Notes under the pieces: model-generated | What the model was told of the DNA's origin: nothing | Databases searched by the model: none | The model's input: only the letters and a program-made list of their open reading frames with translations | Translations under genes and position numbers: made by a program | Shown: positions 1 to 13,500 of the stretch, piece by piece | Layout of the letters: every line of letters starts with the position of its first letter | How positions within the stretch are numbered: the stretch's first letter is position 1 | NCBI GenBank assembly: GCA_004123355.1 | Contig: SCHM01000004.1 | Location: 7,715,017 to 7,779,016, forward strand | Length of the DNA: 64,000 bases | DNA from: Amphirosellinia nigrospora | Lineage: Eukaryota > Ascomycota > Sordariomycetes > Xylariales > Xylariaceae | Direction: 5' to 3'

Positions 1-1078
1 ATATAGCATGTACAGCTAGGCGTTAGGAGTTGGCTGTGAGAAAAATAGCCCCAGGGGGGATATGAAACGTTGAAACGGGTGGACGCCTTTGGTATTGGTT
101 CGTGTCCCGTAGATAGAAAGGTATAGAGTTTTGATGATCTGCCAGTATTATCGCCGCCCTAGTCGTAATGAAGCTTGATCCCCACGAGCCGATTTTCTTG
201 GAATTACGCCACGCTACTTCGGAATGATAGTGTAGTCAATTTTGATCCTTTCAATACAACGCGTCAAGTCGACCGCATTGATTAATGTATTTTTCTTTTG
301 ATGATGAAGTTTCCGTATCATGAACAAGAAAACCTAGTTTATGGGAATTACTGATATCTCGCCCGAAGATACTACTCAAAGCCAACATGAACGCCCAATT
401 ATATATGCTCTAAAGTAATTTGAGTTAATGCGGGGGATTCAAGGCAGGGAAAAGTAATGCAGACCTCTTGGGTATCCCATCCAACTCAGGAGATCTGTAC
501 ACCTCTTTGTCCCGCCCTCGCATGGTGCCCAATCAGCGTCTTTGGCGCAATCCATATCTAGATAATGGCCTAATAAGGAAGAACAAGGTCTCCGATCACA
601 ATCGTGGATCTGATGATGGGGCGACAGTGACACCTTGTGCCATACCATACCCTTCCACTGATCCCTTGGGAGCGGCAACCTTGCCGCCTTGCTAGCACAA
701 CCATGCAACCGCCACGACGACGGCAATAGCGAATTTGTAAGGGAGTGGAACGCGGGCCTGTCCGCAGGCACGTTTAGGAGGAGATGTCCTCGTCTTACAA
801 CGGGACACAAGATCTTTGATCCCATCATGGCGAATAAATACACGTTGTCTAGTATGTACACATTACACGGCTGTAGCCAGAAGTCTTTGATAACACGCTC
901 AAAACACATACCCAAAACAGAAGCCCTTATCAGTCCTTACTTTCCTTGTATAGCTCTTGTATATCGTTTGATGGCCATTCACATCTCATACAATTTGAAG
1001 CAGTGTAATAGCCAAAGCGCGATGAAACTTAAAGGATCCTACCACGACGGGAAATGACTAGAGCACGTTCGTTGGTTG
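1..1078. other. Intergenic, nothing recognised
   Basis: Open frames of up to about 158 codons occur here on both strands, but they overlap each other, have low-complexity or random-looking composition and match no family I know. No RNA gene or repeat array was seen. The end of this stretch is the 3' flank of the flavohemoglobin gene. Confidence 0.5.
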
Positions 1079-2354
1079 TTAATTGCCGACGCCAAATATT
1101 TCGAGGTGGATCCTATCCTGGCTCACGCCTTGGCTAACAAGATACTGCTGAATGTCTGTCATGAATGATACGGGCCCACAGACGTAGTAATGAGCGGTCG
1201 AGTCGTTCGTGAACAGGCGCTCTGGCTCAACCTTTTCCAAATTGACGCGGCCCTCGAAGTCGTAATCAACGCCTTTAGCAGCGTTCTCCTCGAGCGTAGA
1301 CAGGAACACTGTAGCCTGTACATTGTCCTTTTCCGCGGCGCGCTTGAGGGTGTCGGCGAATGCGCGGACTTCTGAACTGCGGGCACCGTGCACGAACGAG
1401 ATCTTCCTCGAAGAGTGCGCGGTCACGGCACTATTGAGAATAGAGATCATGGGGGTAATGCCCACGCCGGCCGAGACGAGCACGATGGGCGTCTCCTCTT
1501 GAGACTCTACGAAGAACTCGCCTGTGGGATGCGTGAGTTCTACCACGTCGCCCTCCTTGAATTCGTCCTGTAGCATGTTGGATATCAAGCCCGGGATCTC
1601 TACCTGCTTGCCTGACTCCTTCTTGACGCTTATCCGGTAGTAACCGCTGCCGGGGGCGTCGCTGAGAGAGTACTGTCTGGGCTGCCTTAACCCGAGTTTG
1701 GGGATGTATAGCTGCAAGCTGATGTATTGTCCCGGCTGGAACTTGGGGAGAGCCACGCCATCTTCGGGCGCGAGATAGAAACTCGTGATCTCTGAAGACT
1801 CGATGACCTTCTTCTGGATCTTGAAACGTCTCCAGCCGGTCCAGTTCTCGAAGGCGACGTAGATCTGGTGCTCCCGGTTGATAAAGATCTCGGCAAGCAA
1901 TGCGTATGCGGCCGTCCACTATTCTCATGTTAGTGATCTTGGTAAACAGACACCCCCCCTTTCCCCCGGAAATCCCACTTACAGCTTCAGCTATCTCGGG
2001 AGTGCATGCATCACCCAACACAGTCGCTACGGCTTCGAGAAGAAACTTGCCCACGATGGCGTATTGCTCGGGCTGCACATTAAGGCTAGCGTGCTTATGC
2101 GCAATGCGCTCAACTGCAGCACCGAGCTTCCCAAGATCATCTATGTAAGTAGCATAAGCAAAGACGGCACCTGCAAGTGCACGTGGTTGCGCGCCGCCGA
2201 TCTGATTTGCCTCGTTGAAGATATTGCGTAGCTCAGGGTTGGCGTTTAGCATGTTATTGTAAAATAGAGTAGTGATTGTTTCGCCATGCACCTTAAGGAC
2301 CGGCGCCGTCGCTTTCACGACAGCTATCTGCGATGGTGTCAAGGGGGAAGCCAT
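1079..2354 (-). CDS. Flavohemoglobin (nitric oxide dioxygenase), two exons
   Basis: Converts NO plus O2 to nitrate using NAD(P)H, detoxifying nitrosative stress. Exons are 1983-2354 and 1079-1918, with a 64-bp GT-AG intron at 1919-1982; joined they give 403 residues, the usual family length, with no frame break. The N-terminal globin domain (about 1-140) has a B10 tyrosine near residue 32 and the proximal haem His in KHASL near residue 88. The reductase half has the FAD motif RQYS near 205, the NAD-binding VSAGVGITPM, YYVCGPVSFM and the C-terminal EIFGVGN. The intron joins EIAEA to WTAAYALLAEIF, matching the globin-FAD linker. The start at MASPLTPSQ fits cytosolic family members. An in-frame ATG at 2465 would add 37 residues with no clear targeting character. 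Confidence 0.95.
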
Positions 2355-2999
2355 AGCTAGAGTATTCTCGGCGACGATATTAGGGTGGTAAAAACAGGAA
2401 CAATGTACGATAGCTGTATATTGTTCTACAGCGCTCTTTGGATCGACACTTGTTCGTTTGCCCATTGCTTATTTATACTTACTGAGGCGTCTCTTTTCTT
2501 CTCGGGACTGGCCGGGAAGACCTCACATGAGATAGAGTTACTTAGTAATGCGCATAAAAGAATTTGATGACTCGACCGTGAATCATGCCATATGGTCCGA
2601 AAGCCCAACCGCAAATTTCGATTTCATGTGTCACGATTACAGAAGACGGGCTCGCGTTGGTCATATATGGCCAAACTTTGGCATCTCCGCGGCGTCGTCG
2701 GGGCCCCATCCACTCGGTCGACTAAGCGATAGCGCGCAAATCCTTGGCCAGGGGGCCAGCTCGGCGTGCCGCGCCGGCTTCGAGGACAGAACAAGATAGG
2801 ATCTTTGATGCCCCGTCGTTGATCCAAAGATAAGCGCATGAGTTGTCCAACTTGAATGATGAACCCATCCCCTGCATCTGCGTCTTTGGGAACAAATGAA
2901 GATATAACGAAAGACACGACAACTAACACCGTACCCCCACGAGATGAAATAGCGGCCGTCTGGTACACACCGATGGCCGACTAACCAAGGTCCCTAGCG

Positions 3000-3027
3000 G
3001 TCAATGGTCAATGGTTGATGGTCAATG
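3000..3027. repeat. Heptamer tandem repeat, about 4 copies
   Basis: Unit GTCAATG, with one variant copy, tandemly arranged in an intergenic region. It is one of five 7-bp arrays in the window. Confidence 0.8.
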
Positions 3028-3284
3028 AAGTCGTGGAGTTGGAGGCTGGAGCGAGGGAGTTGCCGCATGGGAGCTAAAAACAAAATATTGTTTCTCCGGA
3101 GCGGAAATAGCTACCTCCACTTCCACTATTTTTTTTTCAGGAGCTTTCCGAGGGATCCCGGTAGTTCGGGTCCCAACGCGCATGACATACCAGAAGCCCT
3201 TTTCATCATCTTCAACGTCAAATTAGTAGATTCGCGCTAGAAACCATACTAAGAGGGGATTTCCTATTATCGCGCGCGCCTCAC

Positions 3285-3286
<2 letters not shown>

Positions 3287-3349
<63 letters not shown>
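3287..3349. repeat. (GA)n microsatellite
   Basis: An uninterrupted run of about 31 GA units in non-coding DNA. Confidence 0.97.
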
Positions 3350-3351
<2 letters not shown>

Positions 3352-4220
3352 CGTAATGTCGTATCCCCGACGTAGCACGGCATTATCTCGCGACTATTTC
3401 TGCTTTGACGGCCAAGCAGAAAAAGATATGACCCCTGCGGCTTCTTCTCCCCGAGTCCAATCTCGGCCGGCCTGTAAGGACACCCCATCTCTGTAATGCG
3501 ACGGGCAATCGATCCAACGACGGTCCCCGGCCAGCTTCTTATCAGCGGCGGCGAGCTTGGCAGCTAAGTAATATCAGTATCGAGCTTGTCGTAGTTTCGG
3601 CAATGTGTGAGGTAGTCGATATCATCCATACCATGAGTCGAGGGGATATCTGCTTGATCCAGGAAGGAAATGAAAAAGAAGGGTGCCGTCGACAATACGT
3701 GCGCGAGATCTCGTATGAAGCTGAGGGTACTTGGAACCCGACCGTGTGACGTTCTTCGCTCGAAAGGGCCTTATTCCCGAGGGCTAGAAACATGGCAGCT
3801 CATCGAAAACATCGTCTTTTTTGGAGTTACCTTTTCGTGAACAATAATCGTGCGAAACAAGGACTTGTAGATTCACAATTCTTACGTTTTTAAGTGGACT
3901 AGATTAATGATTCGCCGTAGAGCCCCGTCCTAGTTTTAGACGGCGCATCTGGCCCTCGGCAGTCAACACCCAAGCGCAGACAGCAGTTCATGCCATGGCC
4001 ATGATTCATGAAGCTTTCGAACGTATGGAAAGACCAATTGAACTTGGAAATGCCATTATTAAGTTGATGCTACTATTCCATGCTAACGCTTCTGACTGTG
4101 CTATGGCACATGAAAATGATACACCGGCAGGGGTGGCCTTGATGCTATCAACTCAAGACTTATCCTGAGGAGCCAAGCAAGCGAAGCGATATCGTAAAGT
4201 CGTTATCATATCCTATACAT

Positions 4221-5681
4221 TCACTTTTTGTCGCCCTTGTCCTTACCACCCTCTTCTTGCTTGTTATCACCCTCCGAATCGGATTTCTCCTTCTCCTGGT
4301 TATTATCTCCTGCTGAATCTGACTTCTCCTTCTCCTGGTTATTATCCCCTTTTGAATCGGATTTCTCCTTCTCTTGCTTATTGGCCTCATCTGTATCAGA
4401 TTTCTCCTTCTCCCCTTACCATTCTCTTCTGAACTAGATTTCCCCTTTCCCTCCTTATTATCCCCTTTGGAATTAGACTTTCCCTTCTGCTTCTCTTTCT
4501 TCTTGGCCTCTTCTTGTTCTTTTTGTTTCTTCTTGTCGGCCTCCTCCTCCTCCTTCTTTACTTTTTGTATCTCTTTTTGCTCTCGTTCTTGCCATTTCTT
4601 GGTATATTCCTCTTCGCCGTGGTGTTCATGGAATTTATCGCCTAACCCTGTTAGCCGGGGGCTGGCATCTCCGACCTTGGCCCGCCCAATCAAGCTGATG
4701 GCAATAGCGACACCGACGACAGCAGTCAGCGCGAAGCGGTAGGTGCTATACCAAGCTGGGGCCCAGCCACGGACCGCGGCGCGCGCGTCGACGAAATACA
4801 GCGCCACGAAGGCAGCGAACTGCCCCGTCAGGGCAAATTCAACGGGCATGAATAGGGTCGGCCAGGCCACTATGGGGGCCATAACGCCTATTCCGTATCG
4901 AAACTTAGTACGCGCCTCGTCAGGCACCTTCGCAGCATACTCCAGACCCCAGTGCACAGCGCCCAAGAAACTGATGATGATGGCGCCGTAGCCGAGCTGA
5001 ATAGGCTCAAGCGTGGCCAGTAACTGGCTCGCCGACTCTGGGGCGATCATGATGTTGTTGAGAAAGGTAGAGGATGTCGGCCATGGGGTATTGAGGACCC
5101 AGGCAAGGTAAACGGTGGATACAGAGGTTCCGAGGTAAGGCAGAGTCCCAGCGAGACCGAGATAGTAGGGTTCTTTGGGGACGTGGGCAAGGGAGAAGGT
5201 TTCCTTGACATGTTGCTACGGAGTCATGCGCGTTAGCCTGGGAATGCGAGTGGAATAACCGTCCGAAACCCCTCGAATTCTACTACTCCAAAGGGTTGCT
5301 TGAGACGTTTAGGAGCCAAATGCGTACCAGATCATCTGAAACGCCCTCTCCGACGGGGCGTGCCCGGTCGGGCGAGCCTGGCTCATACACGTGACGAACA
5401 CTTGACCCGGTCGTCACCAACTCTGGGTGCGGGGTGAGCTTGCGCTGGGCAATCTTTTTGTCCTCCTCAGGGTCGATTCCTTGCTGAAACCCGCTGGGAG
5501 ACTTTGTTGCGAAGAAAGCCCGTTGCGGCATGATCTTTGGAAGCTGGCGCGTCGTAGCTGCGGCATGTTGATTTGGCGCAATTGAGCGCAAACGCGGCAA
5601 TGACGAGATGGGCCGCTTCGATATGGAAATAGCCCTTGAGGGGACTTGGAGGGCGGATCTGGTGCTGCCTATGCGGAGCAT
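4221..5681 (-). CDS. DUF3429/TMEM69-like mitochondrial membrane protein
   Basis: Function unknown; the family is a multi-pass, probably mitochondrial inner-membrane protein. Exon 1 is 5328-5681 and begins with an Arg/Ser-rich, acid-poor presequence (MLRIGSTRSALQVPSR), typical of mitochondrial import. A 112-bp intron (5216-5327) separates it from exon 2. The join gives VSDDL-QHVKETFSLAHVPKEP, followed by LGLAGTLPYLGTSVSTVYLAW and further hydrophobic segments (AIIISFLGAVHWGLEYA, VAWPTLFMPVEFAL), the conserved DUF3429 core. The C-terminal third is a charged Lys/Glu tail built from imperfect repeats around EKEKSDS. Near 4412-4415 the frame slips by one base in a G run. In the uncorrected frame the tail becomes Arg-rich and stops at 4160; with one more G it keeps the EKEKSD repeats and stops at 4221. 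The second reading gives a whole codon count (449 residues) and is preferred. Confidence 0.85.
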
Positions 5682-7510
5682 GATGGTGGGCGGAGGAGTT
5701 TACGGCTCGAGGACAGCTAGCTTTAGGGTCTATTTGGTCATTGAACGGCTATTATTTTAGAGTAGGAGACCACGATATCTTAGACGAGGTGATGTGGTGA
5801 GACAAAGATTAAGACCCAAGTAGGATTGTAATAAAAAGAAGAAATTGAAGTTGCAAAAGGTAGGTAGGTAGTAGTAAATAATAATTATCTACGCAGATAG
5901 GCCATCGGAACTCAGGTGCCGCTATTAGATTGTTTGATATATGCTGTACTACCTACATAAGAGGTACCTACTAGGTAGGTTAGGTAGGTGTAATCGGCAC
6001 AATGGATGACACGGAACTAACGGGAACGCGACTGTGTTTTCCTCGTCATAACCCTCAGGTAGCTCTTGAAGCTTGATGTTGGTTGGATCAAGCAATGACG
6101 TAATGTTCTCGCTGCAAGTACGGAGTACAGCCGAAACGCGCCAAGAAATGAGAGCTCGTGGGGAATTTACGTAGGTCTGCCCCTCTCCAGCCCCCGCAGG
6201 CTTTGGCCCCTCATTCGTGGTACTGGTCGTGGCTACAATTTTGTGGCTTGGAATATTGTACTGCAGATTGGAGTGCAGACAGTGTATGCACCGTGAAAAG
6301 GTACATACACTAGGCATCTTAAGCAGAGTCGGTACACCAAAACACCACACTTTTATGATTTCGCAGTTAGTTCAAACAAGCAAATAAAATCTTGAAAATT
6401 ACAGGAAAAAACAAAAACTGTTATTTAGGTGCTATTGATTATGGAACCAAATTTCAATTTATTTCCCCTATTGTATTTGACTGTTTTATTCGACTGCAAA
6501 GCAGTGGGAGTTAAGAGAGCCGGGGTATGTGTGTGGTGTTTTGGTGTACCCACTCTGTCTTAAGGAGTAGCAGACACAGTATTCCCCACGTCACTATACT
6601 ATAATCTTTTTATAGCCAGGCACTACCGTAGCACACTTCAACGAGCACTGTGGTTGGGATCTTGTCGATTTCGATAGGCGTCATCACCCGCGCAGCTGCT
6701 GTGCCTGTCTCCTCGGCCCAACAGCTTCCAACTTGACACAAACGATCAACCCGCACTGCACGTAAGATGCTCTGGGAGACATACCTACATAGTGAAGTAG
6801 GCAACAGCAGACACCATCTTTTTTTGCCTACCTACTTTAATCCATCATTCCAGACCAATGTATCCTTCCCTCCTACCAGCCAACCCAATCATATACGGTA
6901 ACCCATTATAAATGTATGTACCTTCACTCACTACCTATTACATGGCCAGATACATGTCCATATTGCTGCGGGCTCTGTCTGCCCTAATCTGTGAAGAGAG
7001 TGAGCTATATCGTAATCATTTCTCATCGCTTGATCCTTCTTCCGTGTGAACCATATCCAACCTATTTCTCCAGGCATCTCCGCTTCTTCTTCTTCGGTGC
7101 CTAACCTTTCTCTCTGTTTCATAGACCTACCTTGAGTACCTATCGACATCGACCACCACTTATACGCCCTTGATATCCCATCTGCGCCTCCGTGCTCGCT
7201 CGAATCCTGGAATCCGACTCTGCTTCTCTCGTCCTACTCGATTCGCCGTCTCCGTCGAACCTCGTTTACCTCATTCAGGCCATTGCGCCTCCTTAGCTAG
7301 GTCTCGCGACACTTGGTACTATTTACTTTGACTACTGCGCAAGCCGTGGCAACTCAGCACCTCTCGAGTCGCAAGCTGCGAAACTGCCCGCCTGCAACAA
7401 CTTCGCCTGACTAACGTGATCATTCTCGCATCCCCTCAGATGGGACAATCGAATATCCCACCTTGACCAATTACACATCCCCGGCCCGGGTTACGGCCTA
7501 ACGCCTCGCC
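5682..7510. other. Intergenic and VPS13 5' region
   Basis: It contains repeated TAGGTAGG motifs (about 5860-5875 and 5949-5990), a MITE-like element (6318-6564) and, from about 6850 on, pyrimidine-rich DNA that is probably the VPS13 promoter and 5' UTR. The open frame at 5949-6350 (-) begins inside the MITE inverted repeat and looks spurious. Confidence 0.5.
6318..6564. mobile_element. MITE-like element with terminal inverted repeats
   Basis: The left end (6318-6350) and right end (6531-6564) are near-perfect inverted repeats of about 33 bp sharing the core GGTACACCAAAACACCACAC in opposite orientation, with two or three mismatches or indels. Both ends abut TTAA, which could be a TTAA or TA target duplication. 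The roughly 180-bp interior is AT-rich and non-coding. Size and structure fit a non-autonomous DNA transposon; the superfamily is undecided (Tc1/mariner-Fot-like for a TA target, piggyBac-like for TTAA). Confidence 0.75.
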
Positions 7511-10500
7511 ATGCTGGAAGGGTTGGTTGCCGGGTTGCTGAACCGCTTCCTGGGCATGTACGTAAAGAATTTCGACCCTGCGCAATTGAAAGTGGGCATA
7601 TGGTCTGGCGATGTGAAGCTGCGCGACCTCGAACTTCGTAGGGAGGCTCTCGACCAGCTCAAGCTTCCCATCAACGTCGTCGAGGGCCACCTCGGCCAGC
7701 TCACTCTCGTCATACCCTGGTCCAACCTGCGCGGTGCCCCCGTCAAGGTTTTATCGAGGATGTCTTTCTCCTGGCGTCCCCCAGGGAGGAGGCCGCCTAC
7801 GACCCCGAGGAGGAAGACCGGAGGAAACAGCGTATAAAGATGGAAAAGCTGGACTCGGCTGAGCTCCTCAAGGAACGGAACCAGGAGGGCCTCAGCCAGG
7901 AGGAACAGAAAAAGAGCCAGAGCTTCACAGAAAGCCTTGTCACTAAGATTGTCGACAATCTGCAGGTCACTGTTAAAAATATCCACGTGCGATACGAGGA
8001 CTCCATCTCCGCCCCCGGCCACCCCTTCGCCCTCGGCGTCACCCTCGAAGAGTTCAGTGCCGTGAGCACCGACGGACAATGGGAGCCCACCTTCATCCAG
8101 AATACATCGAAAACGACGCACAAACTGGCCACGCTTGCCGCCTTGGCTGTCTACTGGAACACCGATTCGGATCTGTTCGGACCGGCCGCGAGGTGTCCGA
8201 AGGTGCCAACCTGGTGCCGCACGGCGAGATGCTGCAGAAGTTCAAAGCCATGATCGGCAATGGCCAAGGTGCTACCGGCTCCAACCATCAATACATTTTA
8301 AAGCCTGTGAGCGGCCAGGCCAAGATCGAGCTGGATAAGTCGGGCGACACGCATACGCCCAAGTTCAAAGCCAACTTGCTCTTTGATGAGATTGGCGTTG
8401 TCCTTGACGATGACCAGTATCGGGATGCTTTGATGATGGCCGATCTCTTCCATTACTTTGTACGTCATCAAGAGTATAAGCGACTGCAGCCAAAGGGCGT
8501 GACGCCCAAGGAAGACCCTCGCGCGTGGCTCAATTTCGCGGGAAACGCCGTTCTCTCCAAAATACAGCAGCGAAACCGACGATGGACCTGGGATTACTTC
8601 CGTGAACGTCGCGATGACCGTCTTCGTTATATCGAGCTTTTCAAGAAGAGGAAGGCGCATCAGCAATTGTTGCCCCAGGAGACGGATGACCTCAACAAAC
8701 TTGAATGGAAGCTCGGATACGAGGACTTGCGGTTTTGGCGGTCCCTAGCGCGCAACCAGCTAAGGAAAGAGAATGCGGAAGCCCTCAAGAACGCGCCGCC
8801 CAAGCCACAACAGCAGCAGGGTTGGATCTCTTGGGTCTGGGGTTCGAAATCCGCTGAAACAGCCGATACATCTGAAAATACCCAGATGACCGAAGCACAG
8901 CGTCAAGAATTGTACGAGGCCATCGACTGGAATGAGAAGTCAGCTATAGCAGATGCCGTTGATTCCCCACGCGATGCGGTCAAGTTACAGGTAGACGCCT
9001 CGCTATCCACGGGCAGCTTTACACTTAGACAGAGCCCACATGGTAGTAAAACTGATTTACTAAGCCTACATTTTGACGTTTTCAAAGCGAGCGCCATGAA
9101 ACGCACCGATTCCGTACTAGCGGATATAAGTCTAGGCGATTTTCGAGTCAATGATGGCACCACCCCGATAGTCTGTTCAAAGAGATCGTCAGGGTCAAGG
9201 ATGCGCCAGATAGCCAGAGACAGAAACGTTTATCCATAGCCGAGCTCGAGACGAGCACCCGGGAAACATTTTTCGACCTGCAAATCGAGCAGAATCCCTT
9301 AAACGGGGAGGGGACTTCGCTGTCACGGCCAAGTTGAAGCCACTAAGAATCGTATGGAATCCAACTTCGTTGTTGGTGTTGTCGACTTCTTCAAGCCACC
9401 AGAAACGGCACATGGAATCTATAACGGCCCTTATGGAGTCTGCGGGAGCAACCGTCGAGGGTCTGAGGCAACAAACGAGAGCTGGCCTTGAATTTGCCCT
9501 TGAAGAACACAAAACTATCAACGCCAAACTCGACCTTCAGGCGCCGTTAATTATCATCCCACATTCCATCAAAACAGACAGGTCAACGTGCCTCATATTA
9601 GACGCTGGTCACATTAGTCTCAACAGCGAACTAGTTGATAAGGGCACATTGAAACAAATACAAGACAAACAGCAGCAGAAGTACTCCGACGAGGATTTCA
9701 AACAACTCGAGTCTCTCATGTACGATCGTTTTATCGTTAAATTGACTTCAACTCAGGTCTTGATTGGTCCTTCCATTGAGGAGACGAAGGCGCAATTGGT
9801 TCGGAAGGACGACAGCCGCATGTTCCATGTCGTAGACAAGATCAATGTGGACTTTGTTGTTGCCCTTTCGATTCTGCCGAAGGCGCCGAACCTGACTAAA
9901 GTTAAAGTTTCTGGTCATATGCCTGTGTTGCAAGCCAACGTATCCGACACTAAATACAAGAGTCTAATGAAGCTTATCGATGTCGCCATCCCAAAACTTG
10001 GTGGCCAGGCCGCTGAAACGCAGCCACCCCCAAAGCGGCCGAGATTACTCAGTTCAACATCACGCCCCTCCAATATCGGGCATGGTCGCAAACGCTCCTC
10101 TCACCTCTTTTCGACCCAAGAAACTGCCATCATTCTTGACGAAGACTCGGATATTGATGAGGATGAATTTGAAGATGCGGAGGATGGCAATCCTAATCAA
10201 CAACTCAAGGTACGACAGCGCAATTTCGAGTTCAAATTTGCTGTAGACAAGTTACAGGGATCTCTGTACCGAAGTGACCCGGATGGATATAAACCCGACT
10301 CACTCCTCGTCGAGCTCGTCGCCGAGAATTTCGCGTTAGACTTGTATATCAGGCCGTTTGATTTGGCAGGCGAGGGTATCACTCGGGTCCGTAACGGTTG
10401 ATGATTTTGTTGATAACCCCCCAGCTGAGTTCAAGTCTATTGTTTCGTCTGGTGACGTGGAAGATCGCCAACAGCAGAGAGATCTTGTCAAGGTCAAATT

Positions 10501-13500
10501 CACCAAGGTCAGGCCAGACTCGCCAGAATTCATGCCCGTATATGAAGGCATAGAAACGAATGTGAACGTTGCTGTCTCCACGATCAACCTGATCGTAACA
10601 AGAAAGACTCTTCTCACGCTTCTCGACTTCATCCTAGTTACTTTCGCAAATAACGGTAGCACCGATAACCAGTCTCAAAAGCGTATCGCCGATTCAGGGG
10701 AAAGTGGTCTAGAGGTCCAAATCAATGAACCCGCGCAAGGTCTCGAGCAGACAGACAGTGGATCTATCCGGGTGAAAGTTGACTTAAAAAGTATCCGTCT
10801 GATCCTCAACAACGATGGTATTCGCCTGGCTACCTTATCCTTCAACCAAGCCGATGTTGGTGTCTTCATATCTGGCAGAACTATGAGAGTCGCAGCCAAG
10901 TTGGGAGACCTCACCTTGGTTGACGACATAAACGTAGGAGCGGCAGAAGATTCGAGCTTCCGTCAACTCGTTACCATCCAAGGCAACGAACTTGCTGATT
11001 TTCGCTATGAAACATTCGATGCGAGCAATAAGAAGGCTTACCCCGGCTACGATTCTTCCATCTTTCTCCGGGCTGGTTCAATCAAGGTCAACTTTCTTGA
11101 AGAGCCTTTTAGGAAAATCATCGAGTTCTTGGTCAAATTTGGGAAGATGCAAGCGATATACAATGCTGCACGACAGGCTGCAGCGAACCAAGCCCAACAG
11201 CTGCAGCAGATCACTAGCAAGTTCAAATTTGATGTCATCATCAACACGCCCATCATCGTTTTCCCACGACCTCTTTCCCCGATCGACCGAAACGAGACGT
11301 GGTCACTGCTTACCTAGGAGAGATTTATGCTCAAAATAAGTTTGTGCCTTTGGATGACTCAGAAGACGCAGCTATAGCGATGAATCTCTCGGCTGGCATC
11401 AGGAACATTCGGTTGACGTCTTTATTCCATTATTCTAATGACCAATCTGAGGAGCTAGAAATGATCGACCATGTTGATCTCGGTTTTCACATCACCTACG
11501 CGGAGCACAGAGAAGGGTGGAAACGTCCTGACATGGAGATCGAAGGCAGTATGACCGATATCAACCTCCGAATCACTCAGTACCAACTAAAGTACTTATT
11601 GGAAATATCCAAATCCGTTCCCGCTGCTTTTGTAACAGATTCAGGCGCTAGTGAAGAGGAAGCAGAACGCGATGTGGATGAAGGGACACTACGTAGGGCG
11701 AAGACGATGTCATCCACAATCACGGACAGTGATGACAGCCTTGTTGACCTATCTCCTGAACTCGGTTCGCGTGAGAATACTGGACGAAGCTCGACCTCGT
11801 CTTCACTATCCACAAAGTCGGACTCGAGTTAATTAATGCCAACCAGGATAGGCCCGTCGGTAATACCGAGGCGGCAAGTCTCTCTCGGTTTTTCTCTGGA
11901 CGACAGTAAATTGAAACTGAGAATATTGGCCAACAACGCGCTCGAGGCAGAATTCGTTATCCACTCATTTACCATCCATGATACCCGCTCACGCGATGGA
12001 AATAAGTACAGAAGAATCATGACTTCTTCCAACAAGGGTGTACAGCAGTTTATGGCAACTATTTCTATGGCCGAAGGTAAAGAGCGAAATATGATTGCGG
12101 TAATTGTTATCGACAGCCCAAGGATTATTTTCGCATTGGACTATCTATTCGCTATCCAGAAATTCATTACGGTTGGGTTGCAACCCGACGAGGCCGTCCA
12201 GGACGTCCTGGGAAGCCCTACAGAAACGCCAGACGCGTCAGACACCGAATCTATGCAAGTTCAGTGGACCGGGAGACAGTCTCAAAATGGAACTGTCGCA
12301 AGACCACCAGACCAGGGGACAACAGAGCACCTAAGATGAGCGTCGCATTCCGCCTCAATATCGTGGATGCTCAGGTCATCTTAATCGCGAATCCTCTCAG
12401 CTCTAGCTCGGAAGCCATCGTATTAGGGACCAAGCAAGTCCTACTGTCGCAACAACATGCGCTCACATTTCAAGTATCAGAAGTTGGGATGTTTCTCTGC
12501 CGTATGGACAAATTCGATGAGTCACGGCTACGCGTCCTAGATAACTTTTCCGTTCAGGTCTCAATGGATAGCTCTCAGCCTGACCGCACTAACATACACG
12601 TTGACGTTGAGCCACTTATCCTGCGACTGTCCCTCCGAGATATTCTTTTGGTGCTCCAGATCGTGGGCAAAGCTTCTGAACTATCTGGAGAGGAAGACGC
12701 CGAGGATACTCGCAAACCCTCGAATACGAAAGGCCAGCAGCAACGCCGCGATGCTCTCAAGGAGCGCTCGGCTAGCGGGAGAGGCCACACCACTATCGTC
12801 TCCAAATCTAGGGCCACAAGGGGTGCCAGCACAGTTACTACAAAATCTCGAAAGGACTTGTCGCATCAGCCGCACGATGTCATCAAGGCGCCGCTACGTC
12901 ACGAGGAGCTGACAGCTACTCTTGAGGGTATGCGTGTTGTGCTGATTGGCGATGTTCATGAGTTACCAATCCTTGACTTGAGCATAAAGAACTTCGCGGT
13001 AGCCGCAGCAGACTGGTCTAGTAACCTCAAAGCCGAAACCGCTATCGACACGTACATCAATGTCTACAATTTTGCCAAATCTGCATGGGAACCTCTACTA
13101 GAGCCATGGCAAGTTGGACTCGGAATTGCAAGAGAAAACGGTACTGGTCTCCTTTCTGTCGACCTAACATCGAGGAAGACATTTGATGTGACAATCACAA
13201 CAGCAACGATCGCGTTGGCGTCGAAATCATTTGACTTCCTCACACAAGACGAGGACATCTTGGGGAAACCACGGGGAGTTGAAGCGCCCTACAAAATTCG
13301 GAATTACACCGGCTTTAGCGTCAAAGTCCAGGCCAAGACTCTAAGTAATCATGAAAGTATATCTCTTAAATTAGAAGACGGCGAAGAAGCACCATGGAGC
13401 TTTGAGCAATGGGAGAAAATGCGTGAAAATGTCATGACGGAGAGCACTACGGCGAACAATGTTGCTGTGGAGATTGAGGGGAGCGGCTTCAATATGGTAA

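Larger units (their letters stand above)
2355..4220. other. Intergenic, with short repeats
   Basis: No convincing gene. It contains a four-copy heptamer array (3000-3027) and a GA microsatellite (3287-3349). The open frames over the GA run are low-complexity artefacts. Confidence 0.5.

Noticed and set aside
439-915. 158-codon minus-strand open frame near the window start
   Set aside because: No family resemblance, overlapped by plus-strand frames, no splice or start context supporting it.
4412-4440. A 29-bp intron (GTAAGG to CAG) explaining the DUF3429 tail shift
   Set aside because: Too short for a spliceosomal intron; a one-base loss in the G run explains the shift and gives a whole codon count.
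5949-6350. 133-codon minus-strand open frame
   Set aside because: Its start lies in the MITE terminal repeat and its end in TAGGTA repeats; composition looks random.
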